64,000 bases of DNA, from NCBI GenBank assembly GCA_963708425.1, contig OY970206.1:3038001-3102000 (forward strand), read 5' to 3'. This DNA is from JACMNW01 sp963708425 (GTDB lineage Bacteria > Pseudomonadota > Alphaproteobacteria > Rhodobacterales > Rhodobacteraceae). Numbering within the stretch: position 1 is the first letter of the stretch; each line of letters starts with the position of its first letter. Positions 17,639-26,205 of the stretch are shown piece after piece. A program made the position numbers and the translations under genes. The notes beneath the pieces were generated by a model. The model was not told where the DNA came from. It was given only the letters and a program-made list of their open reading frames with translations, and searched no databases.

Positions 17639-19102
17639 ATGGACCAGAGTGCACGACCAAAGCCGTTGATCGCCTTTGACAACAGCTATGCCCGCGATTT
17701 GGTTGGCTTTTATGTGGCACAGCAACCGGATCCGGCACCGGCGCCGCAGCTTTTGCAGTATAATCGTGGCTTGGCGGAGGAGCTGGGGCTTGATCCGGGT
17801 GTTGAATTGCAAGCGGTTGCAATTTTTTCTGGTGCTGCGGTGCCGGATGGGGCGGCGGCGATAGCGCAGGCTTATGCCGGGCATCAGTTTGGCGGGTTTT
17901 CACCGCAGCTGGGTGATGGCCGCGCGTTGTTGCTGGGCGAGGTGATCGACCGGGCGGGGCGGCGGCGGGATATTGTTCTGAAAGGGTCGGGCTGGACGCC
18001 GTTTTCACGGGGCGGCGATGGCAAGGCTGCGATTGGGCCAGTGTTGCGCGAATATCTGATTGGCGAGGCGATGCACGCGCTGGGCATTCCAACTTCGCGT
18101 GCGCTGGCGGCTGTGGCGACGGGCGAGGTGGTTTACCGCGAGGCACCGCTTCCGGGGGCGGTGCTGACGCGGGTGGCGGCAAGCCATATTCGGGTGGGGA
18201 CGTTTCAGTTTTTCGCGAGCCGAGGCGAAGGGGATAAGGTTCGGCAATTGGCCGATTATGCGATTGCGCGGCATTACCCGGACGCGGCAGGGGCAGCGAA
18301 CCCGTATCTGGCGCTGTTTGATGCAGTGATGGCGGCACAGGCCAGTTTGATTGCGCAGTGGATGGGGGTTGGGTTTATTCACGGCGTGATGAACACCGAC
18401 AACATGACCATTTCGGGCGAGACGATCGATTATGGGCCTTGTGCGTTCATGGAAGGCTATGCGCCGGGCACGGTGTTTTCATCGATCGACCATAATGGAC
18501 GCTATGCCTATGCCAACCAGCCATTGATTTTGGGGTGGAATTTGGCGCGGTTGGCGGAGACGTTGCTGGGGTTGATTGATGCTGATGAGGACCGGGCGGT
18601 GGCGGTGGCGACAGAGCGGCTGCAGGGCGTGGCGGATTTATACCGGGCCGAATGGGCGGATGTGATGCGCGCCAAGCTGGGGTTGGACGGCGTGGATGCA
18701 GGGGACGGCGATCTTGCGGAGGGACTGCTGGCAGCGATGGCGGGGCAGGGGGCGGATTGGACGTTGACGTTTCGGCGGCTGGCAACGGCGGTGAGTGGCG
18801 ATGCCAGTTTGGTGACGCCGTTGTTCGAGGATGCGAGTGCGTTGCTGGAATGGTTGCCGCAGTGGCGGGCGCGGCTGGCACCAGATGCGGCGGCGCGGAT
18901 GGACCGGGTTAATCCAGCAATCATTCCGCGCAATCATCTGGTGGAAGAGGCTTTGGCAGCGGCAACCGACGGCGATATGGGGCCGTTCCTGGCGCTGTTG
19001 GCGGCGGTGAGCGACCCGTTTGGCGGGGTTGAGGGGCGCGAGGTTTATGCGTTGCCAGCGCCGTCGGGGTTTGGGCCGTACAAGACGTTTTGCGGGACTT
19101 GA
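17639..19102 (+). CDS. selO: Protein adenylyltransferase SelO (YdiU/UPF0061)
   Basis: Pseudokinase-fold enzyme that transfers AMP from ATP to Ser/Thr/Tyr of target proteins; in E. coli it is linked to the response to oxidative stress. The 487 residues are normal length. Motifs include AYAGHQFGGFSPQLGDGRA, VLKGSGWTPFSRGGDGKAA, PTSRALAAVATGE, FIHGVMNTDNMTISGETIDYGPCAF and FSSIDHNGRYAYANQP. Like other bacterial SelO it ends in a penultimate-region cysteine (TFCGT), the position that is selenocysteine in animals. It stands alone between tRNA-Pro and kbl. Confidence 0.95.
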   Translation: MDQSARPKPLIAFDNSYARDLVGFYVAQQPDPAPAPQLLQYNRGLAEELGLDPGVELQAVAIFSGAAVPDGAAAIAQAYAGHQFGGFSPQLGDGRALLLGEVIDRAGRRRDIVLKGSGWTPFSRGGDGKAAIGPVLREYLIGEAMHALGIPTSRALAAVATGEVVYREAPLPGAVLTRVAASHIRVGTFQFFASRGEGDKVRQLADYAIARHYPDAAGAANPYLALFDAVMAAQASLIAQWMGVGFIHGVMNTDNMTISGETIDYGPCAFMEGYAPGTVFSSIDHNGRYAYANQPLILGWNLARLAETLLGLIDADEDRAVAVATERLQGVADLYRAEWADVMRAKLGLDGVDAGDGDLAEGLLAAMAGQGADWTLTFRRLATAVSGDASLVTPLFEDASALLEWLPQWRARLAPDAAARMDRVNPAIIPRNHLVEEALAAATDGDMGPFLALLAAVSDPFGGVEGREVYALPAPSGFGPYKTFCGT

Positions 19103-19125
19103 GGCGCTACCTTTCTTTCTTGCCG

Positions 19126-19145
19126 GATTTGACACGCGTCAAATC
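19126..19145 (+). terminator. Perfect 8-bp hairpin after selO
   Basis: Inverted repeat GATTTGAC-ACGC-GTCAAATC, 24 bp after the selO stop. There is no clear T-run after it, so termination is an inference. It is the first of three hairpins in the selO-kbl gap. Confidence 0.45.
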
Positions 19146-19150
19146 AGGTC

Positions 19151-19175
19151 GCGCCTGCCTGCCCCCGGCAGGCGC
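19151..19175 (+). terminator. GC-rich 9-bp hairpin in the selO-kbl gap
   Basis: GCGCCTGCC and GGCAGGCGC form a perfect 9-bp stem with a 7-nt loop, 5 bp after the preceding hairpin. No T-run follows. It could be a terminator or part of a structured leader of kbl. Confidence 0.45.
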
Positions 19176-19421
19176 GATTCTCGCACCTACCCAGGCAGCC
19201 GCGCCCTGATTTACAAATCACGGCACCCGGCCCAACCTCCCTTGCTCGACGGCTTACGCCTTTGGGCAATGGGCCGGGCAGCTGTCCACTGGACAGCTAC
19301 CTGATCGGCCCTGAAGTAAGGGCGATATGGATGGGCCGCGAAGGTGTTTCCTTCGACGGGCATCCTGCGCTACGACTGGTGCATAGCTGCGCCATTTGTG
19401 ACCGGAAAAGGGTGGACCACC

Positions 19422-20612
19422 ATGACCGCGACAGCCGATTTTCTGGACCATTTGCGACAAACGCTTGCCGGGATCGAGGCAGATGGCCTGACCAAGCGCG
19501 AGCGGCTTATCACCTCGGCCCAAGGGGCCTATGTGCAGGTGGCGGGGCGCGAGTTGCTCAACCTGTGCGCCAATAATTATCTGGGATTGGCGGATAATCC
19601 GGTGCTGATTGCGGCGGCGACCGGGGCGATGCACGAGCAGGGTTATGGCATGGCGTCAGTCCGGTTCATTTGCGGCACGCAGGATTTACACCGGGAACTT
19701 GAGGCGCGGTTGGCGGAATTTCTAGGCATGGACGATGCGATCCTGTTTGCGGCGTGTTTCGATGCCAATGGCGGGCTTTTCGAGCCACTGCTGGGGCCGG
19801 AGGATGCGGTGATTTCGGATGCGTTGAACCACGCGTCGATTATCGACGGCATTCGGCTGTGCAAGGCGAAACGCTATCGCTATGCGACCTCGGATATGGC
19901 CGATCTTGAGGCGCAATTGGTGCAGGCAAGGGCGGACGGTGCGCGGCATATCCTGATTGCAACCGACGGCGTGTTTTCGATGGACGGGACGCTGGCGAAC
20001 TTGCCCGGCGTGACGGCGTTGGCGGCGCAATATGGTGCGTTGACGATGGTGGATGATTGTCATGCAACGGGGTTCATGGGGCCGAAGGGGATGGGCACGC
20101 CAGCGTATTTTGGCGTGGCGGTGGATATTCTGACTGGCACGCTGGGCAAGGCTTTGGGGGGCGCGCTGGGCGGCTATGTGGCGGGGCCGCAGCCGGTGAT
20201 TGATCTGTTGCGGCAACGGGCGCGGCCCTATCTGTTTTCCAATGCGCTGCCGCCCGGCGTGGTGGCGGCGGGGCTGGCGGCACTTGATCTGGTTGAGGCG
20301 GCGGATGATCTGCGCGCACAACTGTTTGAAAACGCAAGGTATTGGCGCAGCGGTTTGGCGGATGCCGGGTTTTCGTTGCTGCCGGGGGAACATCCGATTG
20401 TGCCGGTTATGCTGGGGGATGGGAAGCTTGCGCAGGCGATGGCGGCGGAGTTGTTTGATCTGGGGGTTTACGTGGCTGGGTTCTTCTTTCCGGTGGTGCC
20501 GAAGGGATTGGCGCGCATTCGCACCCAGATGAACGCGCGGTTGACGACGGCTGATCTGGACCGGGCGTTGGAGGCATTTCAGGTGGCGGGCGAGCGGGTG
20601 GGGGCGATCTGA
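19422..20612 (+). CDS. kbl: Glycine C-acetyltransferase (2-amino-3-ketobutyrate CoA ligase)
   Basis: PLP enzyme that splits 2-amino-3-ketobutyrate with CoA into glycine and acetyl-CoA, the second step of threonine breakdown. The 396 residues start MTATADFLDH at 19422, the family's normal N-terminus; upstream codons in frame are unconserved. Alpha-oxoamine synthase motifs include CANNYLGLADNP, GMASVRFICGTQDLH, SDALNHASIIDGIRL, MVDDCHATGFMG and the PLP-lysine in TGTLGKALGGALGG. It shares one base with tdh downstream (TGATG). Confidence 0.97.
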   Translation: MTATADFLDHLRQTLAGIEADGLTKRERLITSAQGAYVQVAGRELLNLCANNYLGLADNPVLIAAATGAMHEQGYGMASVRFICGTQDLHRELEARLAEFLGMDDAILFAACFDANGGLFEPLLGPEDAVISDALNHASIIDGIRLCKAKRYRYATSDMADLEAQLVQARADGARHILIATDGVFSMDGTLANLPGVTALAAQYGALTMVDDCHATGFMGPKGMGTPAYFGVAVDILTGTLGKALGGALGGYVAGPQPVIDLLRQRARPYLFSNALPPGVVAAGLAALDLVEAADDLRAQLFENARYWRSGLADAGFSLLPGEHPIVPVMLGDGKLAQAMAAELFDLGVYVAGFFFPVVPKGLARIRTQMNARLTTADLDRALEAFQVAGERVGAI

Positions 20613-21649
20613 TGTCGAACCAGATGAAAGCATTGGTGAAGGCACGGGCCGAACCGGGGTTGTGGATGGAACGCCGCCCGGTGCCGGAGATTGGACCTGA
20701 CGATGTGCTGATCCGCATTCGGAAAACCGGGATTTGCGGCACCGACATTCACATCTGGAACTGGGATGACTGGGCGCAGCGCACGGTGCCAGTGCCGCTG
20801 GTGACGGGGCACGAATTTGCTGGCGAGATTGTGGAGATGGGCCGCAATGTGGAGGGGTTTCATATCGGGCAAAGATGCTCGGGCGAGGGGCATCTGATTG
20901 GTCATCGGTCGCGGCAATCGCGGGCGGGCAAGTTTCACCTCGATCCGGCGACACGGGGGATTGGGGTGAATGAACCCGGCGCGTTCGCGCAATATCTGCG
21001 GCTGCCCGCGTTCAATGTGGTGCCGTTGCCGGACGCGATTGACGATGAGATTGGCGCGATATTGGACCCGCTCGGCAATGCCGTTCATACGGCGCTGTCG
21101 TTCGATCTGATTGGTGAGGATGTGCTGATCACCGGGGCTGGGCCGATCGGGATTATGGCGGCGGCGGTGGCGCGGCATGTGGGCGCGCGGCATGTGGTGA
21201 TTACCGACGTCAATCCGGCGCGGCTGTCGCTGGCGGCCGAGGTGGCCGATGTGACGCCGGTGAATGTGGGGACAGAGGATCTGCGCGAGGTGATGACGCG
21301 GTTGAAGATGACCGAAGGCTTTGATGTGGGCATGGAAATGTCAGGCAGTCAGGCGGCGCTGGATCAGATGGTCGAGGCGTTGGTAATGGGGGGACGGATT
21401 GCTTTACTGGGTATTCCACCCGGCAAATCGCCGGTGGATTGGAGCCGGATCGTGTTCAAGGCGATCACCATCAAGGGCGTGTACGGGCGCGAGATTTTCG
21501 AGACCTGGTACAAGATGATTGCCATGCTGGAAAACGGGCTGGATGTGCGCAAGGTGATCACGCACCGGTTTGGGGTGGATGATTTTGAGGCGGGGTTTGC
21601 GGCGATGCGATCCGGGCAATCGGGCAAGGTGGTGCTGGATTGGGGGTAA
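20612..21649 (+). CDS. tdh: L-threonine 3-dehydrogenase, variant lacking the structural-zinc cysteines
   Basis: Oxidises threonine to 2-amino-3-ketobutyrate for Kbl, using NAD. The 345-residue medium-chain dehydrogenase keeps the catalytic zinc ligands (Cys42 in GICGTDIH, His67 and Glu68 in GHEF) and the NAD-binding GAGPIGIMAAAVA. The segment that in classical Tdh carries four structural-zinc cysteines (CGHCRNC...C in E. coli) is here residues 93-114. It reads GHLIGHRSRQSRAG then KFHLDPAT, with Gly, Ser, Ser and Asp where the cysteines align. The spacing is kept, so the lobe is present but cannot bind zinc in the usual way. Translation is coupled to kbl. Confidence 0.94.
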   Translation: MSNQMKALVKARAEPGLWMERRPVPEIGPDDVLIRIRKTGICGTDIHIWNWDDWAQRTVPVPLVTGHEFAGEIVEMGRNVEGFHIGQRCSGEGHLIGHRSRQSRAGKFHLDPATRGIGVNEPGAFAQYLRLPAFNVVPLPDAIDDEIGAILDPLGNAVHTALSFDLIGEDVLITGAGPIGIMAAAVARHVGARHVVITDVNPARLSLAAEVADVTPVNVGTEDLREVMTRLKMTEGFDVGMEMSGSQAALDQMVEALVMGGRIALLGIPPGKSPVDWSRIVFKAITIKGVYGREIFETWYKMIAMLENGLDVRKVITHRFGVDDFEAGFAAMRSGQSGKVVLDWG

Positions 21650-21674
21650 GCGGGGGTGCCGTCGGATGCAGTCT

Positions 21675-21748
21675 TGGAGGCGGGTACCGGAATCGAACCG
21701 GTCTACTCGGATTTGCAATCCGGTGCATAGCCTGCCTGCCCACCCGCC
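21675..21748 (-). tRNA. tRNA-Cys (anticodon GCA)
   Basis: 74 nt including encoded CCA. The acceptor GGCGGGT pairs with ACCCGCC, the anticodon loop is TTGCAAA with GCA, and the T arm is ACCGG-TTCGATT-CCGGT. The outermost anticodon-stem pair is C-A. It marks the left border of the accessory region. Confidence 0.95.
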
Positions 21749-21850
21749 AAGGTGCCCAAGTGAGGGGGATTTAGCGCAGGGGGGGCGTGGGTGCAAGGGG
21801 GAGGTGGTGGCGGTGCCACGGGGTAAACGGCGATGGTCGGGAAAACTGGC

Positions 21851-22668
21851 GGTGCTGTCAGACGAATGCGAACCAGTCTCTGTTTCCCCTACCCCACTTG
21901 CCGATCAGGCAGCGAGAAGGCCACGCCACTCGGCGAGAGCGGCGGCACGGGTCGTCTTGTAGGTGTCGCGGTTCTGGAGGTGGCGCTCCGTCGGAAAGTG
22001 GTTGTGGACCGAGGCATGCACTGAGGCGAACTTCTGCAACGTTCGCATACGCCGGAACCGCAACATCGCCCGCTCTCGTCGTCGGAACGGCAGGTGCGAG
22101 TTCTCTGCCCGGTTGTTGAGCCAGCGGCCCATCTCGCGATCATCGCCGCGGCCGAGCTCCTTCAGGGCAGCACCGTAGGATCGTAGACGATCCGTGACGA
22201 TAGTCTCAGGTCGGCCATGCCGTTTCATGGATTTCTTCAAGAATTTCAGGGCGCTTTGCGATCTCGCGTCTTGGTGACGATGCTTTCCAGAACCTCGCCT
22301 TCGTGATCCACAGCCCGCCAGAGGTAGTGTGTCACGCCGTTGATCTTCAAGTAGACTTCGTCCAGGTGCCACTGCCAGTGGCGATGGGCGCGCATCGCGT
22401 CGACGCGCTTGCTGCGGATTTCAGCGGCAAACATCGGGCCGAATCGGTTCCACCAGTATCGTACCGTCTCATGGCTGATCTCGATGCCGCGCTCATGCAA
22501 AAGGTCCTCGACAATACGCAGCGACAGCGGAAACCGGATGTACAGCATCACCGCCAGGCGGATGATCTCAGGGCTCGTCTTGAAGTAACGGAAGGGGGAA
22601 GGTTTTGTCATCCCAGCAGGCTAACCGGGCGTCCATGCCGGCTCAAGCCAAGTTCCTCTGACAACCCC
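21851..22668 (-). mobile_element. IS6-family insertion sequence, inactivated
   Basis: 818-bp element with imperfect terminal inverted repeats. The left end is GGTGCTGTCAGACGAA and the right end, read inward, GGGGTTGTCAGAGGAA (13 of 16 match). It encloses one transposase gene, interrupted by a frameshift. Size, the single DDE transposase and end sequences starting GG..(C/T)TGTC fit the IS6 (IS26-like) family. The flanking 8-mers (AAACTGGC left, GAATACCA right) do not match. There is therefore no target duplication, as expected if one side was later deleted or the copy arose by replicative resolution. Confidence 0.85.
21905..22611 (-). pseudogene. IS6-family DDE transposase, frameshifted
   Basis: The first frame (from 22611) encodes SPFRYFKTSPEIIRLAVMLY, the helix-turn-helix around ISHETVRYWWNRFG and the first catalytic Asp in WHLDEVYLKING. 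It runs into a stop just after KTRDRKAP. The sequence resumes in the -1 frame as ALKFLKKSMKRHG, with the second Asp in IVTDRLRSYGAA and the Glu in NRAENSHLPFRRRERAM, ending at 21905. One base (a G in AAAGCGCCC, about 22252) is missing. Together the parts give a full-length transposase of about 235 residues; as it stands it should be inactive. Confidence 0.88.
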
Positions 22669-22675
22669 GAATACC

Positions 22676-22876
22676 ATGCTGAAACCCGCAATCCTCGCGC
22701 TGATCCGCCAAAACCTCACCATCGCAGGCACCGCGCTGGTCGCCAAGGGCTACGTCCAAGCATCCGACATTGAACCGGTGATCGGCGCGCTGCTGACCAT
22801 CGGGTCCGTGATCTGGTCGGTTGCTGACAAACGCGGCTATGCTGACCTGCGCGATCAGGCGCGGGTGCGCAAGTGA
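22676..22876 (+). CDS. Small Pam3-gp28-like putative phage holin
   Basis: 66 residues: a short amphipathic start (MLKPAILALIRQNLT), one or two hydrophobic stretches (IAGTALVAKGYV and IGALLTIGSVIWSVAD) and a basic tail (RDQARVRK). Length and pattern resemble the Pam3-gp28 family of small putative phage holins; this is recognition by pattern only. It starts 7 bp after the IS right end and no other phage lysis gene is beside it, so it is probably a prophage leftover. Its promoter, if any, would lie in the IS. Confidence 0.6.
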   Translation: MLKPAILALIRQNLTIAGTALVAKGYVQASDIEPVIGALLTIGSVIWSVADKRGYADLRDQARVRK

Positions 22877-23340
22877 AAGACGGGCCGGTCAATCGCGCTG
22901 CGGGAAGCGCCAGACGCCTCGACCGCGCGGTCAAGCTCGGCCCGTTTCACAGGTTCACGGTTTCAAGGAGCGGCAGGGTTTCGCTGCGGCGGCATGATGC
23001 CATATGGCATGGCCGCCTGTCGCGATTCGAAATGGGCACAATTGTGCACCCGGTGCGAGCCAGATGTCAGCGCCGTCGCTGCGAATTGCCTGCTGCACCC
23101 GCCACTGGCGGTATGTTCGCTTTACCGACAGAGGCCCGGCAGGCAAACTCTCTGTTGGTCAGTCAGTGACTAAGCGCCTCCGATCAGTCCCGCGCCGCAT
23201 CCGAGAGTGAGACTCTGCCGACAGGCTCGGTCGCTGTCGGGATACTCGGCAATACGCCGTCCTGCGGGATCAAGCGCGGCAGTGCAGTAACCGCATTTCG
23301 TCTCAAAAATGATTTCTGATCACCACTTTCCATTTTCTTC
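22877..23340. other. Gene-poor stretch between holin-like gene and SDR promoter
   Basis: No recognisable gene. A 98-codon GTG frame (22873-23169) overlaps the holin stop but its Arg-rich translation resembles nothing known. Short palindromes occur, for example GGGCACAATTGTGCACC around 23035 and CATATG around 23002. Composition differs from the core flanks. This looks like decayed insertion-junction DNA. Confidence 0.4.
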
Positions 23341-23395
23341 TTGACATTAATGATGGTTATCATCATTTAAGCGCAAAGATGATGTTTATCATCAT
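23341..23395 (+). promoter_or_regulatory. TTGACA promoter with two TetR-type operators
   Basis: A TTGACA -35 element at 23341 is followed 17-18 bp later by CATTTAA. Operator O1 at 23350-23366 reads ATGATG-GTTAT-CATCAT and fills the spacer. Operator O2 at 23379-23395 reads ATGATG-TTTAT-CATCAT, centred 29 bp further. The same half-sites recur before the tetR gene at 26830-26846. Binding of the dimer here would block RNA polymerase. Confidence 0.75.
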
Positions 23396-23462
23396 TATTA
23401 CTCACCCCGTCAATCCTGAGCCTTTCGACAGCGAACGGGCCGTAACGACCAAGGAAAAGCCA

Positions 23463-24287
23463 ATGACGATGACTGCACCTCATGCGCAAAAGACAGCGTT
23501 TTTGACTGGGGCATCCAGCGGGATCGGCAAGGCGGCCGCCTTGGCGCTGGCACGGGCGGGCTACCGGGTGATCGGCACCAGCCGCAAAGCGGCACAGGGT
23601 GAGGTGCGCGACGGCATCCGGTTGATCGCTTGTGATGTGACGGATGATGCGTCGGTGGCGCAAGCGGTGGCGATGGCCCATGCCGAACTTGGGCATATCG
23701 ACCTTCTGGTCAACAATGCGGGTTACGCGGTGTCAGGCGCGGCCGAGGAAAGTTCGGTCAGCCAAGTGCAGGCGTTGTTTGACACAAATTTTCTGGGCGG
23801 CGTTCGGGTGACCAATGCGGTTCTGCCGGTCATGCGGGCGCAGGGAGGCGGCCGGATTCTGAACATCGGTTCGGTACTGGGGCTGATCCCGGGTCCGTTC
23901 GGCGCCTATTACGCGGCCAGCAAGCACGCGATTGAGGGCTATTCGGAATCGCTCGACCACGAGGTGCGCACCTTTGGCATCCGCGTTGCGGTGATTGAAC
24001 CTTGGGCCACCAAGACCTCGATCGAAGCGAACTCTCCGCAAGGGGATCGTCCGATTGCCGCCTATGCCGAAGTGCTGGCCAAATATCGGGCGGCGTTTGA
24101 TCTGGCGATGGAAGGCGGCGACACTGCCGAAGATGTCGCGGCCACCATCCTGCACGCAGCGCAGGACCGTGCTCCCCGGCTGCGTTATCCGTCGGGCAAG
24201 GCCGCAAAGCAGACGTCGTTTGCCCGCCGTTTCCTGCCGCGCGCGTTTTTCGACCGCACCCTGCGCAAGCAATTCAACATCGCCTGA
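23463..24287 (+). CDS. Short-chain dehydrogenase/reductase (classical SDR)
   Basis: 274 residues from ATG 23463, chosen because AAGGAAAAG stands just before it and the two in-frame ATGs at 23379-23382 fall inside operator O2. It shows the NAD(P) loop TGASSGIGKAAA (about 15-26), LLVNNAGYA, the catalytic Ser in ILNIGSVLG and the YAASK active site, followed by AVIEPWATKTSIE. The substrate is unknown. It is first in a three-gene unit with an alpha/beta hydrolase and a quinone-reductase-like enzyme. Codon use leans to C-ending codons, unlike the core genes, which suggests transfer. Confidence 0.9.
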   Translation: MTMTAPHAQKTAFLTGASSGIGKAAALALARAGYRVIGTSRKAAQGEVRDGIRLIACDVTDDASVAQAVAMAHAELGHIDLLVNNAGYAVSGAAEESSVSQVQALFDTNFLGGVRVTNAVLPVMRAQGGGRILNIGSVLGLIPGPFGAYYAASKHAIEGYSESLDHEVRTFGIRVAVIEPWATKTSIEANSPQGDRPIAAYAEVLAKYRAAFDLAMEGGDTAEDVAATILHAAQDRAPRLRYPSGKAAKQTSFARRFLPRAFFDRTLRKQFNIA

Positions 24288-24294
24288 GGACACC

Positions 24295-25149
24295 ATGACA
24301 AACACAACAAATCCGGCGACCCGCTATATCGACGCCGCCAACCGGTTCATCACCGTTGGTGGCACTCGTTTCGCTTACCGCGAACTTGGCCAGCGCGGCG
24401 GCGTGCCCCTGGTCATGCTGAACCACTGGGGCGCGGTGCTGGACAATTTCGATCCGCGCATTGTCGATGGTCTTGCGGTCAAGCATCACATAATCGCGCT
24501 GAGCTACCGGGGCATTGGCCTGTCAGGCGGCTCGGCCCCAGTGACGATTGACGCAATGGCCCGCGATGCGATTGCCATGATCCGCGCCTTGGGCTTTGAA
24601 CAGGTTGATCTGCTGGGCTTTTCACTGGGCGGCTTTGTGGCGCAGGATATCACCCTGAAAGCCCCCGAACTGGTGCGCAAGCTGATCCTCACCGGCACCG
24701 GGCCTGCAGGTGGCACGGGTATTGCACGTGTAGGCGCTGTGTCATGGCCGTTGATCATCAAGGGGCTGCTGTCGTTCCGTGACCCTAAGACCGATCTGTT
24801 CTTCACCCGTACGGCCAATGGTAGTGAGGCGGCCAAATCCTTTCTGGTCCGGCTGACGGAACGCAAGGCAGACCGCGACAAGGGACCCACACCCCGCGCA
24901 TTTCTGCGGCAGCTGTCGGCCATTCAGGCCTGGGGCCGCCAAGCGCCGCAGGATTTGGGCGGCATCCGCATTCCGGTTCTGGTGGCCAATGGTGACAACG
25001 ACATTATGGTTCCTACGACCAACAGCCGCGACATGGCCCGGCGCATTCCGGGCGCGGAACTGGTGATCTATGAGGATGCGGGCCACGGCGGCATTTTCCA
25101 ATACCACACGCAATTCGTGCCGAAAGCCTTGGCTTTTCTGGCCGCCTGA
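24295..25149 (+). CDS. Alpha/beta-fold hydrolase
   Basis: 284 residues starting 7 bp after the SDR stop. This is an alpha/beta hydrolase with oxyanion-loop LNHWGAVLDNFDP, the nucleophile elbow GFSLGGF (Ser110), an acid within NGDNDIMVP and the catalytic His in DAGHGGIFQYH. It resembles the non-haem haloperoxidase/esterase group, but true substrate and activity cannot be read from sequence. It is the middle gene of the TetR-controlled cassette. Confidence 0.9.
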   Translation: MTNTTNPATRYIDAANRFITVGGTRFAYRELGQRGGVPLVMLNHWGAVLDNFDPRIVDGLAVKHHIIALSYRGIGLSGGSAPVTIDAMARDAIAMIRALGFEQVDLLGFSLGGFVAQDITLKAPELVRKLILTGTGPAGGTGIARVGAVSWPLIIKGLLSFRDPKTDLFFTRTANGSEAAKSFLVRLTERKADRDKGPTPRAFLRQLSAIQAWGRQAPQDLGGIRIPVLVANGDNDIMVPTTNSRDMARRIPGAELVIYEDAGHGGIFQYHTQFVPKALAFLAA

Positions 25150-25176
25150 TTTGAAATTCCACACTGGAGAGACCCC

Positions 25177-26181
25177 GTGAAAGCCTTTGTCGTCGATAAA
25201 TACAAAAAGAATGGCCCGTTGCGTCTGGCCGATATGCCTGAACTTAAGGTCGGCGCGAATGACCTTTTGGTGCGCATTAAGGCCACCGCGATCAACCAGC
25301 TTGACAGCAAGATCAGGGACGGCGAGTTCAAGCTGTTTCTGCCCTACCGCCCGCCCTTTATCCTTGGCCATGATCTGGCCGGAACCGTTGTGCGCGTTGG
25401 CGCGAGTGTGCGGGGGTTCAAGGCCGGGGATGAAGTTTACGCCCGCCCGCGCGACCACCGCACTGGCACCTTCGCCGAATTCATCGCAGTGGATCAGGCC
25501 GATGTGGCCCTGAAGCCCGCCAGCCTTTCGATGGAGGAGGCAGCCTCGATCCCGCTGGTCGGACTTACCGCGTGGCAGGCCTTGGTCGAGGTGGGCAAGG
25601 TGAAGCCGGGCCAGAAAGTGTTCATTCAGGCCGGGTCGGGCGGGGTTGGCACCTTTGCCATCCAGCTTGCCAAGCATCTAGGGGCGACCGTGGCCACGAC
25701 GACCAGTGCCGTGAATATGGATCTGGTCAAAAGCCTTGGGGCCGAAGTGGTGATCGACTACCGGACCCAGGATTTTGAACAGGTGCTGTCGGGCTATGAT
25801 CTGGTGCTGAACTCTCAGGATGCCAAGACGCTGGCAAAGTCGCTGAGCGTGCTGAAACCGGGTGGGCAATTGATCTCGATCTCGGGTCCGCCGGATGTGC
25901 CGTTTGCCAAGACTCTCAAATTGAACCTGTTCCTGCGCTTTGTGATGCGGATGCTCAGCTGGGGCGTGCTGAAAAAGGCCAAGGCGCGCGGCGTCGGCTA
26001 TTCCTTCTTGTTCATGCACGCAGATGGGGCGCAATTGGCCCAGATTGCGGGTCTGATCGACGCTGGCGTAATTCGCCCCACGGTAGACAGGGTATTCCCC
26101 TTTGCCCAGACCGCCGAGGCCTTGGCCTATGTCGAAACCGGACGCGCCAAGGGCAAGGTCGTGATCAAGGTCGCGGACTAA
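25177..26181 (+). CDS. NADP-dependent zinc-free medium-chain oxidoreductase (quinone-reductase-like)
   Basis: 334 residues. The N-terminal GroES-like domain (LLVRIKATAINQLDSKIRDG, PFILGHDLAGTVVRVG) is followed by a Rossmann domain with VFIQAGSGGVGTFAIQLAKHLGA. No zinc-binding Cys/His set is visible, which places it among zinc-independent quinone/enone reductases. With the SDR and hydrolase it would suit detoxification of reactive carbonyls or xenobiotics; this is inference from gene company. It has its own ribosome site 27 bp after the hydrolase, and a terminator follows. Confidence 0.9.
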   Translation: MKAFVVDKYKKNGPLRLADMPELKVGANDLLVRIKATAINQLDSKIRDGEFKLFLPYRPPFILGHDLAGTVVRVGASVRGFKAGDEVYARPRDHRTGTFAEFIAVDQADVALKPASLSMEEAASIPLVGLTAWQALVEVGKVKPGQKVFIQAGSGGVGTFAIQLAKHLGATVATTTSAVNMDLVKSLGAEVVIDYRTQDFEQVLSGYDLVLNSQDAKTLAKSLSVLKPGGQLISISGPPDVPFAKTLKLNLFLRFVMRMLSWGVLKKAKARGVGYSFLFMHADGAQLAQIAGLIDAGVIRPTVDRVFPFAQTAEALAYVETGRAKGKVVIKVAD

Positions 26182-26205
26182 ACCCTGCGCTTCGACCAAA
26201 ACGAA

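Larger units (their letters stand above)
19103..19421. other. Gene-free 319-bp region between selO and kbl with three strong hairpins
   Basis: No coding sequence was recognised. It holds the hairpins at 19126-19145 and 19151-19175, plus a third perfect one at 19280-19298 (AGCTGTCC-ACT-GGACAGCT) inside a GC-rich stretch. That stretch ends about 100 bp before the kbl start. The third could be a leader or attenuator element for the threonine catabolic operon. Confidence 0.5.

Noticed and set aside
19103..19421. Glycine riboswitch upstream of kbl
   Set aside because: The conserved glycine-riboswitch core was not found; the hairpins alone do not support it.
19722..20954. Long open frame (about 410 codons) opposite kbl and the start of tdh
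   Set aside because: It is a product of the GC-rich codon pattern of the real genes on the other strand; the translation is Arg/His/Pro-rich and matches no family.
22873..23169. 98-codon frame overlapping the holin-like gene's stop
   Set aside because: GTGA overlap is tempting, but the Arg-rich translation resembles no protein and the region looks like decayed junction DNA.
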